This document shows, piece by piece, positions 35,425 through 45,738 of a DNA stretch of 64,000 nucleotides; positions within the stretch are counted from its first letter, which is position 1, and every line of letters starts with the position of its first letter. The stretch is from positions 3,410,001 to 3,474,000 of the forward strand of contig NZ_CP040174.1 of NCBI RefSeq assembly GCF_007858535.1, written 5' to 3'. The notes beneath the pieces were generated by a model. It saw nothing but the letters and a program-made list of their open reading frames with translations. It was not told the DNA's origin and made no database searches. Position numbers and translations under genes: made by a program. Source of the stretch: Arthrobacter sp. UKPF54-2. GTDB taxonomy: Bacteria > Actinomycetota > Actinomycetes > Actinomycetales > Micrococcaceae.

Positions 35425-35481
35425 GAACCGGCCCTCCCCGCCGGCTCCGCGGAAGGCGGGGCCGGCGGGGAGGGCCGGTTC
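35425..35481. terminator. Perfect 21-bp inverted repeat after rnj
   Basis: A 21-base arm (35425-35445, beginning GAACCGGCC) has its exact complement at 35461-35481, with 15 bases between. It follows the rnj stop by 42 bp and precedes ftsK, so it probably ends the rnj transcript. The U-tract is weak, so it may also act as a 3' stability element. Confidence 0.65.
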
Positions 35482-35522
35482 GGTGCAGTGTCCCTGCCGG
35501 GCGCTCTGCCCGGGTGCGGCGC

Positions 35523-37211
35523 CTACGCTTCCAGGACCACCGGGATGATCATGGGCTTGCGGCGCAGCTTGCGGTTGACCCAGGTGCCGACGACGCGGCG
35601 GACAACCTGCTGGAGCTGGTGCGAGGTGTGGTCGCGGTTCTGGACGGCTTCCTCGAGCGCGGCGTTGATCTTGGGGATGATCTCGTCGAAGACCGAGTCG
35701 TCCTCGGCCACGCCGCGGGCGTGGATTTCCGGTCCGGAAACAACCTTGCCGGTGGCGCGGTGAATGACGGTGATGATGGAGATGAACCCTTCGTCGCCGA
35801 GAGTCTGGCGGTCCTTGAGGTCCGCTTCGGTGACCTCGCCGACGCTGGAGCCGTCCACGTAGACGAAGCCGACCTCGACCTGGCCGACGACGTCGGCCTG
35901 GTGGTCGCGGAGGTCGATGACGGTGCCGTTGTCGGCCAGCAGGATGCTCTCCTCGGGGACGCCCGATTCGAGGGCGATCTTGCCGTTGGCGATCAGGTGG
36001 CGGGTCTCGCCGTGCACCGGCATCGCGTTGAGCGGCTCGAGGATGTTGTAGCAGTAGAGGAGCTCGCCCGCGGCCGCGTGGCCGGAGACGTGCACCTTCG
36101 CGTTGCCCTTGTGGATGACGTCGGCGCCGAGCTTGAGCAGGCCGTTGATGATGCGGAAGACGGCGTTCTCGTTGCCCGGGATCAGGCTGGAGGCCAGGAT
36201 CACGGTGTCGCCCTGGCCGACGACGACGCGGTGGTCGCCGTTCGCCATCCGGGACAGCGCGGCCATGGGTTCGCCCTGGGAGCCGGTGGACATCAGGACC
36301 ACGCGGTTGTCCGGCAGGTTGTCGATGTTCTTGATGTCGACCAGGATGCCGGCCGGCACCTCGAGGTAGCCAAGCTTCGCGGCGATGGCCATGTTGCGGA
36401 CCATGGAGCGGCCCACGAAGGCGACCTTGCGGTTGTGGTTGGCGGCGGCGTCGAGGACCTGCTGGACGCGGTGCACGTGCGAGGAGAACGAGGCCACGAT
36501 GATGCGCTTGGAGGCCTGGCCGAAGAGCCGGTCCAGGGTGGGGCCGATCTCCTTTTCCGCGGTGGTGAAGCCGGGGACGTCGGCGTTCGTGGAGTCGGAC
36601 ATGAACAGGTCCACGCCTTCTTCGCCGAGCTTGGCGAAGTGGCGCAGGTCGGTGATCCGGCCGTCGAGCGGGAGCTGGTCCATCTTGAAGTCACCGGTGT
36701 GCAGCACGGTGCCGCCGGCGGTGCGCAGGAACACGGCGAGGGCGTCCGGGATGGAATGGTTGACAGCCACGAATTCGCATTCGAAGGGGCCGAACTTCTG
36801 GACCTGGCCTTCGCTCACGATCGTGGTGTTCGGCTTGATCCGGTGCTCCTGGAGCTTCGCCTCGATCAGGGCCAGGGTCAGCTGGGAGCCGACGACGGGG
36901 ATGTCGTTGCGCAGGCGCAGCAGGTAAGGGACGGCGCCGATGTGGTCCTCGTGGCCGTGCGTGAGGATGACGGCGAGGATGTCGTCCACGCGGTTCTCGA
37001 TGTAGGAGAAATCGGGCAGGATCAGGTCCACGCCGGGCTGGGTCTCCTCGGGGAAGAGGACGCCGCAGTCAACGATGAGCAGCTTGCCGTCGATTTCGAA
37101 GACGGTCATGTTGCGGCCGATCTCCCCGAGGCCGCCGAGCGGCACGATCCGCAGGGTGTTCTTGGGCAGTTTCGGCGGCGTGACAAGGCCGGGAAGGGCG
37201 GTTTGGGTCAT
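35523..37211 (-). CDS. rnj: Ribonuclease J
   Basis: RNase J is a metallo-beta-lactamase-fold nuclease with endo- and 5'-exonuclease activity, used in mRNA decay and rRNA maturation. The metal ligands are in THGHEDHIGAVP (H85, H87, D89, H90), with HTGDFKMD, SDSTN and SGHAAAGEL further on. The beta-CASP part is intact and the 562 residues are normal length. It is downstream of dapA by 61 bp in the same orientation, the conserved actinobacterial dapA-rnj pair. With pnp in this window, two major RNA-decay enzymes are present. Confidence 0.96.
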   Translation of the reverse strand: MTQTALPGLVTPPKLPKNTLRIVPLGGLGEIGRNMTVFEIDGKLLIVDCGVLFPEETQPGVDLILPDFSYIENRVDDILAVILTHGHEDHIGAVPYLLRLRNDIPVVGSQLTLALIEAKLQEHRIKPNTTIVSEGQVQKFGPFECEFVAVNHSIPDALAVFLRTAGGTVLHTGDFKMDQLPLDGRITDLRHFAKLGEEGVDLFMSDSTNADVPGFTTAEKEIGPTLDRLFGQASKRIIVASFSSHVHRVQQVLDAAANHNRKVAFVGRSMVRNMAIAAKLGYLEVPAGILVDIKNIDNLPDNRVVLMSTGSQGEPMAALSRMANGDHRVVVGQGDTVILASSLIPGNENAVFRIINGLLKLGADVIHKGNAKVHVSGHAAAGELLYCYNILEPLNAMPVHGETRHLIANGKIALESGVPEESILLADNGTVIDLRDHQADVVGQVEVGFVYVDGSSVGEVTEADLKDRQTLGDEGFISIITVIHRATGKVVSGPEIHARGVAEDDSVFDEIIPKINAALEEAVQNRDHTSHQLQQVVRRVVGTWVNRKLRRKPMIIPVVLEA

Positions 37212-37272
37212 AGTGCACTACTTTCCAGGCGGAGCAGGAGGTGTCCGATCCTGACCAGGCATGGCTGCCGGA

Positions 37273-38181
37273 TCAGGAGTAGACGAGTCCCGCTTCCGCC
37301 AAGTCCTCGCGGATCGTTTCGATCTCGGCTTCGCCCGGCTCCACGAGGGGCAAACGGACAACCGAGTTGGGCAGGACTCCCTGCCACTTAAGAACTTGCT
37401 TCGCAGCAACAGCACCCTGGATATGGGTCATCACTGCACGGACCACGGGGTCCAGTTCGAAATGTATGGTGCGGGCGGTGGCAAAATCGCCTGCAAGTGC
37501 GGCGTCGATCATCGCACGGTACTGCTTGGTGGCCACGTGCGCCGAGACGCTGACGAGCCCGACGGCGCCGGCGGCCATCCAGGGCAGGGTCAGGCCGTCG
37601 TCGCCGCAGTAGACGTCCAGATCGGTGTTGGCCATCACGCGGGTGACGGCGGCAAAGTCGGCCTTGGCATCCTTGAGGGCGACCACGCGGGGGTGGTCCG
37701 CGAGCCGGATCATGGTTTCGGGGAGGATCGGCACGCCGGCGCGGCCCGGGATGTCATAGACCATCACGGGAAGGTCCGCGGCGTCGGCCACGGCTTCGAT
37801 GTGGGCCTGGATCCCGGCCTGGCTCGGCTTGTTGTAGTACGGGGTGACAATCAGCTGGCCGTGGGCGCCTGCCTTGGCGGCGCGCTTGGCCATCTCGATC
37901 GAGTGCGAGGTGTGGTTGGTGCCGGTGCCGGCGATGACCTTGGCCCGGTCCCCGACGGCGTCGACGATGACCCGGAAAAGCTTCTCTTTTTCGTCGTCTT
38001 CCAGCGTGGAGGTCTCGCCCGTAGTGCCCGAGATGACGAGGGCGTCATTGCCGTCGTCGACGAGCTTGTTGGCCAGTTCCGCGGACTTCTGATAGTCGAC
38101 CTCACCGTCGTTGGTGAACGGGGTGACCATGGCGGTCACGAGGGTTCCAAACGTGTAAGAGCGAATGTCAGAGTCGGCCAT
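37273..38181 (-). CDS. dapA: 4-hydroxy-tetrahydrodipicolinate synthase
   Basis: DapA condenses pyruvate with aspartate semialdehyde, the first committed step to diaminopimelate and lysine. The Schiff-base Lys170 is in VVALKDAKAD, Tyr142 in MVYDIPGRAG, and SGTTGETSTL is the typical N-terminal motif. The 302-residue enzyme starts at 38181. No Shine-Dalgarno sequence is present, but a -10-like TAACGT lies seven bases upstream, so a leaderless mRNA is likely. A longer open frame beyond this start is spurious. Confidence 0.96.
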   Translation of the reverse strand: MADSDIRSYTFGTLVTAMVTPFTNDGEVDYQKSAELANKLVDDGNDALVISGTTGETSTLEDDEKEKLFRVIVDAVGDRAKVIAGTGTNHTSHSIEMAKRAAKAGAHGQLIVTPYYNKPSQAGIQAHIEAVADAADLPVMVYDIPGRAGVPILPETMIRLADHPRVVALKDAKADFAAVTRVMANTDLDVYCGDDGLTLPWMAAGAVGLVSVSAHVATKQYRAMIDAALAGDFATARTIHFELDPVVRAVMTHIQGAVAAKQVLKWQGVLPNSVVRLPLVEPGEAEIETIREDLAEAGLVYS

Positions 38182-38188
38182 AGGAAAA

Positions 38189-38219
38189 ACGTTACCCTGT
38201 CCCCGGCGTGTTAGGACAA
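38189..38219 (-). promoter_or_regulatory. Candidate leaderless promoter of dapA
   Basis: On the minus strand TTGTCC (38219-38214) and TAACGT (38194-38189) are 19 bp apart, and ATG follows the -10 after seven bases. Confidence 0.45.
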
Positions 38220-38239
38220 TGGCGGCGGCGTGATGCGCG

Positions 38240-38626
38240 TCAAATTCGGCCCTCCTGTGCCGTGGCGGCCGGCGGTCCGGGATGCGTGGGCGGAACGGCG
38301 CAGTAGCGGCTAACGGCATCCTCGCGCAGGCCCTCCGCCCAGGCCGAGAGCCGCTGCGCGGCGCGCACGTAGTGGAACAGTTCGGTGGGGGTGAGCGCCT
38401 CGAGGTCCGTCTCCGCGAGCCGGCGGGCCAGCTCGGCGCCCGGCACCTGGGCGGAGAGGACCGTGCCTTCCCGGTGCCATTGGACGTCCTCCGCCGATTC
38501 CCCCGCGACCAGCCGCCGGAAGAGGAAATCAACGACGCCGGGGCTCATCGCCTTGAGGACGCCGTCCGCCTTGGCGGGACTGTGCGCCTTCGCGGAGCTG
38601 TGTAAAGGCTCTGGTGTGTGGTTCAT
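38240..38626 (-). CDS. 128-aa protein of unknown function behind a LexA-boxed promoter
   Basis: I do not recognise this protein with certainty. It has a polar start (MNHTPEPLHSSAKAHSPAKAD), then PGVVDFLFRRLVAGESAEDVQWHREGTVLSAQVPGAELARRL, then a helical stretch LEALTPTELFHYVRAAQRLSAWAEGL and a Pro/Ala-rich end. The helical part loosely resembles the DUF222 region of actinobacterial HNH endonucleases (LTPxxL...RxLxxWA), but there is no HNH domain. There are no membrane helices. The ATG at 38626 is chosen because it lies six bases after a good -10; the ATG at 38647 is inside the LexA operator. The promoter strongly suggests DNA-damage induction. It lies just after dapA's upstream region, in the same orientation. 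Confidence 0.7.
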   Translation of the reverse strand: MNHTPEPLHSSAKAHSPAKADGVLKAMSPGVVDFLFRRLVAGESAEDVQWHREGTVLSAQVPGAELARRLAETDLEALTPTELFHYVRAAQRLSAWAEGLREDAVSRYCAVPPTHPGPPAATAQEGRI

Positions 38627-38632
38627 ACCGCC

Positions 38633-38661
38633 ATGGTATTCGAACATATATTCGAATACAA
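38633..38661 (-). promoter_or_regulatory. SOS promoter with LexA box 38640-38655
   Basis: On the minus strand: TTGTAT (38661-38656), a 17-bp spacer filled by the LexA palindrome, TACCAT (38638-38633), six bases, then ATG at 38626. Read on the plus strand, the operator TCGAACATATATTCGA is identical to the one at 395-410. The remaining ~240 bp to the monooxygenase gene show no gene. Confidence 0.8.
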
Positions 38662-38821
38662 GGGTTGTGCGATGGCGCCCGGCGGGCTTGCCGGTTCCTG
38701 CGACGCGGGGGTTGGCCGGGCCTTGGGTGCTCCTGCCACTTTCAGGATATGGCCCGGCAGGGGGCTTGCCGCAAGGCGCCTGCCGGCGGCGACAATGGTT
38801 GGCCGGGCACGAGCGCCGTGA

Positions 38822-40339
<1,518 letters not shown>

Positions 40340-40446
40340 CACGCGCCAGGGAGCGTGCGGCAGCCGCCGCCCGTGACGCCGCCCGGTCGACGTCGGCGTC
40401 GGCGGGCCCGGCGGTGCCTGCGGGCCGGGCATGAGACGATCGACAG

Positions 40447-41712
40447 ATGACCTCGCGCGGAACGGCTCCACGCTCCGGGACCGCGCGGGGCACGGCCGCC
40501 GCAGCCCGGCTGGCGGGTATTGACGCCGCCCGGGGCCTCGCGCTGCTGGGCATGATGGCAACCCATGTGCTCCCCACGTTCGAATCCGACTCGCAGCTCA
40601 CCCCCACCTGGATCGGCCTGACCTTCTCCGGTCGCGCGGCTGCGCTCTTCGCCGTCCTCGCCGGCATTGGCCTGGCGCTCTCCACCGGCAAAGAGCGTCC
40701 GCTGGAGGGGCGTGAGTTGCGGGCGGCCCGCCGCGGCATCGCCCTGCGGGCGCTGGTGGTGGGCGTGGTCGGGCTCTCGCTGGGCGCCCTGGAGATCAAC
40801 ATCGCGGTCATCCTGGTCCACTATGCGCTGCTGTTTCTTTGTGTGCTGCCTTTTATCGGGCTGCGCCCGCGGCGGCTCTGGGCCCTGGCCGCGGCGTGGG
40901 TGCTGGCCAGCCCGGTCCTGGCCTACCTGCTGCGGCCGTGGCTGCTGGCCGCCGAGCCGCCCCTGCAGCTGGGCCACAATCCCGGCTGGGAGGACCTGGC
41001 CGCCCCGGCGCGGCTGCTCGGGGACCAGTTCCTGACCGGCTACTACCCCGTCCTGCAGTGGATCGCCTACTTGCTGGTCGGCCTGGCGATCGGGAGGCTG
41101 GCCCTCTCGACGGCGGCGGTCCCGGCGCTCCTGCTGGCCGCGGGGACCATCACCGCGGTGCTTGCCAAGTGGCTGAGCGTGGTGCTGATGGAGGACTGGG
41201 GCGGCCGGGCGGCCCTGCAGGAGTCGCTGGGTGATCCGGCGTATCCGCTGGCGAGCCTGCTGCAGGTGAACCTCGCGGGCATCGAGCAGTCCGGGTCCGC
41301 CTGGTGGCTGGCGTCCAGCGCCCCGCATTCGGGCACCACGCTGGACCTGCTGCACACTTCCGGGGTGGCCGCGGCCGTGGTGCGTGTCTTCCTGCTGCTG
41401 GGACGGCTCGCCGACTGGATCCAGCTGGACCTGCTGCTGCCCTTGCGCGGTGCGGGCGCGCTTACGCTGAGCCTCTACACGGCGCACTTGTGTGTGATGG
41501 CCTCCTTGTACAACCATCCCCTGCCCGCCGGCTGGACCGTGGAAGGGGTGTACTGGGCGCAGGCCCTCGCGGTGCTCGTCCTGGGCGCCGCTTTCGCTGT
41601 GCTGTCCTGGCGCGGGCCGCTGGAGTGGCTGGGGCACGCCGCCAACCAGCTCGGCCGCGGCCAGCTGGGCCGCAACCGAGCCGGCCGGGGCCGGGGCACC
41701 CAGCCCCGCTAG
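40447..41712 (+). CDS. Membrane protein with heparan-alpha-glucosaminide N-acetyltransferase-like / DUF418-type domain
   Basis: The 421-aa protein has ten or more hydrophobic helices. The N-terminal motif RLAGIDAARGLALLGMMATHVLPTF (about residues 21-45) is characteristic of the HGSNAT-cat/DUF1624 and DUF418 membrane families, with the likely active His in the first helix end. Such proteins may transfer acyl groups across the membrane to a periplasmic or envelope glycan; no substrate is known for this subgroup. The C-terminus is Arg/Gly-rich. Its last four bases overlap the convergent gene at 41709. Confidence 0.78.
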   Translation: MTSRGTAPRSGTARGTAAAARLAGIDAARGLALLGMMATHVLPTFESDSQLTPTWIGLTFSGRAAALFAVLAGIGLALSTGKERPLEGRELRAARRGIALRALVVGVVGLSLGALEINIAVILVHYALLFLCVLPFIGLRPRRLWALAAAWVLASPVLAYLLRPWLLAAEPPLQLGHNPGWEDLAAPARLLGDQFLTGYYPVLQWIAYLLVGLAIGRLALSTAAVPALLLAAGTITAVLAKWLSVVLMEDWGGRAALQESLGDPAYPLASLLQVNLAGIEQSGSAWWLASSAPHSGTTLDLLHTSGVAAAVVRVFLLLGRLADWIQLDLLLPLRGAGALTLSLYTAHLCVMASLYNHPLPAGWTVEGVYWAQALAVLVLGAAFAVLSWRGPLEWLGHAANQLGRGQLGRNRAGRGRGTQPR

Positions 41713-42197
41713 GCGCCGGCCTCCGGGGAACCGCTACGGAACAGGCGGACGGCGTCGCGCATGGTCGCGCGGGCGCGTTTGCGGTCACCGGCGGCGTCGT
41801 AGGCACAGCTGAGCCGGAACCAGGAGCGCCAGTCCCCGGGAGCCGCCTCGGCCTCCGCCCGGTACTTCTCAAACTCCAGGTCCGCGGCCTCGCGGACAAT
41901 CCGGCCGGCCGGAGTGCGCGGCAGGGTGTCCTCCGGCAGCCCGCCTTCGGCCTCGAGGATCCTGGCCAGCCGCTCGGTCCGGGCGCCGAACAGCAGTTCC
42001 CGCACCAGGGCCCAGGCTCCGATAATCGGCAGCACCAGGTAGGCCAGTCCGAGGGCCTTCGCCACCAGGTTGGGGTCGGAGAGCAACAGCAGGGACCGCT
42101 GCAGGGACACCACCAGGTAGAACACCAGCAGGAGTGACACCGCGCCCACCCAGATCTTGGTGCGGTTGGCCTTGAGTGCCGAGAGGACGTTGGCCAT
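41709..42197 (-). CDS. Membrane protein with TPR-like C-terminus, in the dapB operon
   Basis: The 162-aa protein has two membrane helices (about 15-35 and 45-68). A cytoplasmic segment follows, ending in a single TPR-like helix pair (DWRSWFRLSCAYDAAGDRKRARATMRDAVRLF). It starts at ATG 42197, overlapping the dapB stop as TGATG, so it should be translated with dapB. No function is known to me; a scaffold role is suggested only by the TPR-like part. Confidence 0.7.
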   Translation of the reverse strand: MANVLSALKANRTKIWVGAVSLLLVFYLVVSLQRSLLLLSDPNLVAKALGLAYLVLPIIGAWALVRELLFGARTERLARILEAEGGLPEDTLPRTPAGRIVREAADLEFEKYRAEAEAAPGDWRSWFRLSCAYDAAGDRKRARATMRDAVRLFRSGSPEAGA

Positions 42198-42955
42198 CAG
42201 AGGCCCAGGTCCAGGTAGCCGTCCAGGCCCACGGTGAGCCCCGGGTGCGCCGCGACGTTGCGCACGCCCAGCAGCACGCCGGGCATAAAGGACGCCCGGT
42301 CGAACGAGTCGTGGCGGAAGGTCAGCTGCTCCCCCGGCCCGCCGAGGAGCACCTCCTGGTGCGCGACGAGGCCGCGCAGCCGGACGCTGTGGACGCGGAC
42401 GCCGTCGACGTCGCAGCCCCGCGCCCCGGGGCGCTCGCTGGTGGTGGCGTCCGGGCTGGCGGCGACGCCGGCGCCGGCGCGCTCCGCGGCGATCAGCGCG
42501 GCGGTCCGCACCGCCGTCCCGGAGGGCGCGTCCACCTTGTCCGGGTGGTGCAGCTCAATGATTTCGACCGATTCGAAGTAGCGGGAGGCCTTGGCGGCAA
42601 AGGCCGAGGCCAGGACCGAGCCGAGGGCGAAGTTCGGGGCAATCAGGACGCCGACGCCGGCGTTGGCGGCCAGGAGCGCCTCGAGACGGGCCAGCCGTTC
42701 GGCGTCCCAGCCGGTGGTGCCGACGACGGCGTGCAGGCCGTGTTCGACGGCGAAGCGGACGTTCGCCTCCGTGCTTTCCGGCACGGTCAGGTCCACCACA
42801 ATGCGGGCGCCGGAGTCCAGCAGGGTGTCGAGGGAATCGTTGCGGCCCAGGGCCGCGACGAGCTTCAGGTCTTCGGCGGCTTCCACGGCCTTGACGGCCT
42901 CGGCGCCCATGCGCCCGTTGGCGCCCAGCACGGCGACGGCAAGTTGTTCGGTCAT
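42197..42955 (-). CDS. dapB: 4-hydroxy-tetrahydrodipicolinate reductase
   Basis: DapB reduces the DapA product with NAD(P)H on the route to diaminopimelate. AVAVLGANGRMGAEAVKAV is the nucleotide-binding start, and ELHHPDKVDAPSGTAVRTA holds the catalytic His and the Lys of the family signature. The 252 residues are normal length. The ATG at 42955 is preceded by AGGG; an open frame 11 codons longer is not conserved in type. It heads a two-gene unit with the membrane TPR-like gene. It is about 4 kb from dapA and 15 kb from the M16 peptidase gene that usually adjoins it. Confidence 0.95.
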   Translation of the reverse strand: MTEQLAVAVLGANGRMGAEAVKAVEAAEDLKLVAALGRNDSLDTLLDSGARIVVDLTVPESTEANVRFAVEHGLHAVVGTTGWDAERLARLEALLAANAGVGVLIAPNFALGSVLASAFAAKASRYFESVEIIELHHPDKVDAPSGTAVRTAALIAAERAGAGVAASPDATTSERPGARGCDVDGVRVHSVRLRGLVAHQEVLLGGPGEQLTFRHDSFDRASFMPGVLLGVRNVAAHPGLTVGLDGYLDLGL

Positions 42956-43030
42956 GGCATCAACCCTACCGCCGGGGCCCGCCCGCACCGGAACCGGGAC
43001 GGCTGCGTTACCGGCCCGCCCCGGCAGGAG

Positions 43031-43498
43031 CTACCCGCCCGCGCCGACCCACTCGACGGTGCCGTCGGTGAAGAACTGTTCCTTCCAGATCGGCACCTGC
43101 TCCTTGATCCGGTCCACGAGCTCGGCGCACACCGCAAAGGCCTGCCCCCGGTGCGCGGCCGAGACGGCGCAGACCAGGGCGGGATCGCCGATCTCCAGCA
43201 TGCCCGTCCGGTGCGCGGCCCAGATCCGCACCGGCTGGGCCGGCCCGTCCCCCGCTGCGGGCGCGTGCTCGGCGACGAGCTGCGCGACGACGTCGGCCAT
43301 CACCTGGTGCGCCGTGGGATGGGCGCTGTAGCTGAGCCTGGCCACCGGCTTGCCGCCGTCGTGGTTGCGGACGACGCCGCTGAAGCTCACCACGGCGCCG
43401 GCCGTGTCCGACTCGACCGCGGCGATCGCCTGGTCCACCGAGATGGGCTCGGCGGACAGGACGGCGTGCACGACTTCAAATGCGGATTCAGTGCCCAT
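43031..43498 (-). CDS. moaE: Molybdopterin synthase catalytic subunit
   Basis: MoaE uses sulfur carried by MoaD to convert cPMP to molybdopterin. The 155-residue protein shows GAVVSFSGVVRNHDGGKPV, IWAAHRTGMLEIGDPALVCAVSAAHRGQAF (conserved His-Arg) and RIKEQVPIWKEQFF, all diagnostic. It overlaps mogA by 11 bases and ends the SuOx-moeA-moaC-mogA-moaE unit. The partner moaD is on the other strand, 5 kb away. Confidence 0.95.
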   Translation of the reverse strand: MGTESAFEVVHAVLSAEPISVDQAIAAVESDTAGAVVSFSGVVRNHDGGKPVARLSYSAHPTAHQVMADVVAQLVAEHAPAAGDGPAQPVRIWAAHRTGMLEIGDPALVCAVSAAHRGQAFAVCAELVDRIKEQVPIWKEQFFTDGTVEWVGAGG

Positions 43499-44000
43499 GG
43501 CTGCCTTCCAGCTGGTCGCAGAGGTGTCCAATGATCGGATCCAGCACACCCAGGCCGTCCATAACGCCCTTTGGGGATCCGGGGAGGTTGACGATGAAGG
43601 TGCTGCCGGCGGCTCCGGCGTGGCCGCGGCTCAACATGGCCATCGGCGTCTTGGCCGTGCCCGCCCCGCGCAGTCCCTCCATGATGCCCGGAATCTCGCG
43701 GTCCAGCAGCGGCAGCGTCTGTTCCGGGGTGGCGTCGGTCGGGCTCAGGCCGGTGCCGCCGCTGGTGATGATGACGGCCGGGCGCTGGGTCAGCAGGGCG
43801 CGCAGGGCGGCGCCGACGGGCTCGCCGTCGGGCACCACAAGCGCGGGAAACACCTCGAAGCCGTGTTCGGTCAGCCAGTCGAGGATGACCGGGCCGGTGA
43901 GGTCTTCGTAGACCCCGGCGGCGGCGCGGGTGGAGGCGATCACGATGCCGGCCTTCCGGCCGGTCGCGTCACCGTGGCGGTGCGGTTCGGTGCTGCTCAC
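43488..44000 (-). CDS. mogA: MogA/MoaB-family molybdopterin adenylyltransferase
   Basis: The 170-aa enzyme adenylylates molybdopterin before metal insertion by Moe[32 protein letters not shown] is the conserved substrate-binding region, and [13 protein letters not shown] the second. The family cannot be split between MogA and MoaB by eye; adenylyltransferase activity is expected. It overlaps moaC by four bases (ATGA). Confidence 0.9.
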   Translation of the reverse strand: MSSTEPHRHGDATGRKAGIVIASTRAAAGVYEDLTGPVILDWLTEHGFEVFPALVVPDGEPVGAALRALLTQRPAVIITSGGTGLSPTDATPEQTLPLLDREIPGIMEGLRGAGTAKTPMAMLSRGHAGAAGSTFIVNLPGSPKGVMDGLGVLDPIIGHLCDQLEGSHGH

Positions 44001-44506
44001 AGTGTCCAGTCCCCGCTCTTGCCGCCGCTTTTGGCCAGCACCTTGATGTCGGTCAGGACCGCGTGCTTGTCCACGGCCTTGATCATGTCGTACACGCCCA
44101 GCGCCGCGACGGACGCAGCGGTGAGCGCTTCCATCTCCACCCCGGTCACGCCGCGGGTCTTGACCGTGGCGAACACGGTGACCGACGCGGCGTCGAGCTC
44201 GAAGTCCACGGTGACCTTGGTGATCGGCAGCGGGTGGCAGAGCGGAATGAGGTCCGGGGTCTTTTTGGCGGCCAGGATCCCGGCGACCCGCGCGACGGCC
44301 AGCGCGTCGCCCTTGGGGAGCTCACCGGCGCCGAGCAGGGACAGGACCTCTGCGGTGCTGTTGACCGTGGCGGTGGCCGTGGCCTCCCGCGTGGTCTCGG
44401 CCTTGTTGGACACGTCGACCATCTGGGCGGTGCCGTCCTGCCGCAGATGCGTCAGCACGGGTTTGTCCGGGTCGTTGGGGGTTTCTGCTTCGTTCACAGG
44501 ATCCAT
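43997..44506 (-). CDS. moaC: Cyclic pyranopterin monophosphate synthase
   Basis: MoaC completes cPMP formation after MoaA. The 169 residues contain [34 protein letters not shown] with the key His, and [31 protein letters not shown] with the conserved Lys pair. It overlaps moeA by 13 bases and mogA by four. Confidence 0.96.
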   Translation of the reverse strand: MDPVNEAETPNDPDKPVLTHLRQDGTAQMVDVSNKAETTREATATATVNSTAEVLSLLGAGELPKGDALAVARVAGILAAKKTPDLIPLCHPLPITKVTVDFELDAASVTVFATVKTRGVTGVEMEALTAASVAALGVYDMIKAVDKHAVLTDIKVLAKSGGKSGDWTL

Positions 44507-45711
44507 ACTTCCACCTCGTCGCCCTCGGCGAGCGCCGCGGTTCCCACCGGCACCTGGACCAGGGCGTTGGACTGGGCCAGGGCATGGACCAGGTGTGATC
44601 CGGGGCCGCCTTCCAACCGGACGGTGCCGTCCGGGCCGAGGGTGCCGCGCCGGACCTGGTGTTTGCCCTCCGGGGAGGTCAGCGCTTCGGCCAGCCGGGC
44701 CCGGAGGACGGTGCGGGGCGCCGGCGAGCCGAACAGTTCCGCCAGCACGGGCCGGAGGAACATTTCAAAGGAGACGAGGCAGCTCACCGGATTCCCCGGG
44801 AAGCCGAGGACCGGCACACCGTCAAAGCTGCCGAGGCCCTGCGGGCCGCCCGGCTGCATGGCCACCGGGCCGAATTCGACGTCGTGGTCCGCCAGCGCCT
44901 GCCGGACCACCTCGTAGGCGCCTTTGCTGACTCCCCCGGTGGTGATGATCAGGTCCGCCTCGGGCGCGTGCCGGTGCAGCAGGTCCGCGAGCTCCGCGGG
45001 GTTGTCGGCGGAGTTGCCGGTTCGCGCCACCTGCACCCCGGCCTGGCGTAGCGCGGATTCGAGCAGGGTGCCGTTGGCGTCGTAGATCTTGCCGGGCTGC
45101 AGCGGGCTGCCCGGTTCCACCACCTCGTCGCCGGTGGTGACCAGCAGGACCCTCGGCACGGTGTGCACCGGGACTTCGGTCAGGCCGAGCGCGGCGAGCA
45201 GGCCCAGCTGCCCCGGTCCCAGGAAGGTCCCGGCGGCCAGGGCCGGCTCGCCGGCGGCGATGTCGCTGCCGGCGTCGCGGACGAAGGTGCCTGCCCGGGC
45301 CGCGGGCAGGCGGACCGTGGCGGCCGCCTCTGGCTCGGGGAAGGAATCGGGCACGGCCTGCTCAATCGGAACGACGGCGTCGGCCCCGGCCGGGATCATG
45401 GCGCCGGTCATGATGGGCGCGGCGGTGCCGGGGCGCAGCGCGGCGGGCTCGGCTCCGGCCGGGACGGGGGCTACAACCCGCAGCTCGGCGCCGCCGTCGG
45501 GGATGTCCGCGCTGCGGATGGCGAAGCCGTCCATCTGGGAGTTGGCGAAGGGCGGGAGGTCCAGCGGTGCCGCGACGTCGGCGGCCAGCCCGCGGCCCAG
45601 CGCCTCGCGGAGCGGGACCGTGTCCACGCGGGCGGCGAGCGGCGCCAGCAGCGCGCGGACCTTGTCCCGGTGCGCTTCGACGGAGGCGGGCCTGTTCGCG
45701 GTGCGGTGCAT
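44494..45711 (-). CDS. moeA: Molybdopterin molybdenumtransferase MoeA
   Basis: MoeA inserts molybdate into adenylated molybdopterin. The 405-aa protein has [69 protein letters not shown] and [15 protein letters not shown]...[14 protein letters not shown], covering all four domains. It lies 27 bp after the sulfite-oxidase-like gene, which may be its main client. Actinobacteria often carry several moeA copies; this is the only one visible. Confidence 0.95.
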   Translation of the reverse strand: MHRTANRPASVEAHRDKVRALLAPLAARVDTVPLREALGRGLAADVAAPLDLPPFANSQMDGFAIRSADIPDGGAELRVVAPVPAGAEPAALRPGTAAPIMTGAMIPAGADAVVPIEQAVPDSFPEPEAAATVRLPAARAGTFVRDAGSDIAAGEPALAAGTFLGPGQLGLLAALGLTEVPVHTVPRVLLVTTGDEVVEPGSPLQPGKIYDANGTLLESALRQAGVQVARTGNSADNPAELADLLHRHAPEADLIITTGGVSKGAYEVVRQALADHDVEFGPVAMQPGGPQGLGSFDGVPVLGFPGNPVSCLVSFEMFLRPVLAELFGSPAPRTVLRARLAEALTSPEGKHQVRRGTLGPDGTVRLEGGPGSHLVHALAQSNALVQVPVGTAALAEGDEVEVWIL

Positions 45712-45738
45712 ACGGTTCGTGACCTTCGGCTCGGCGGG

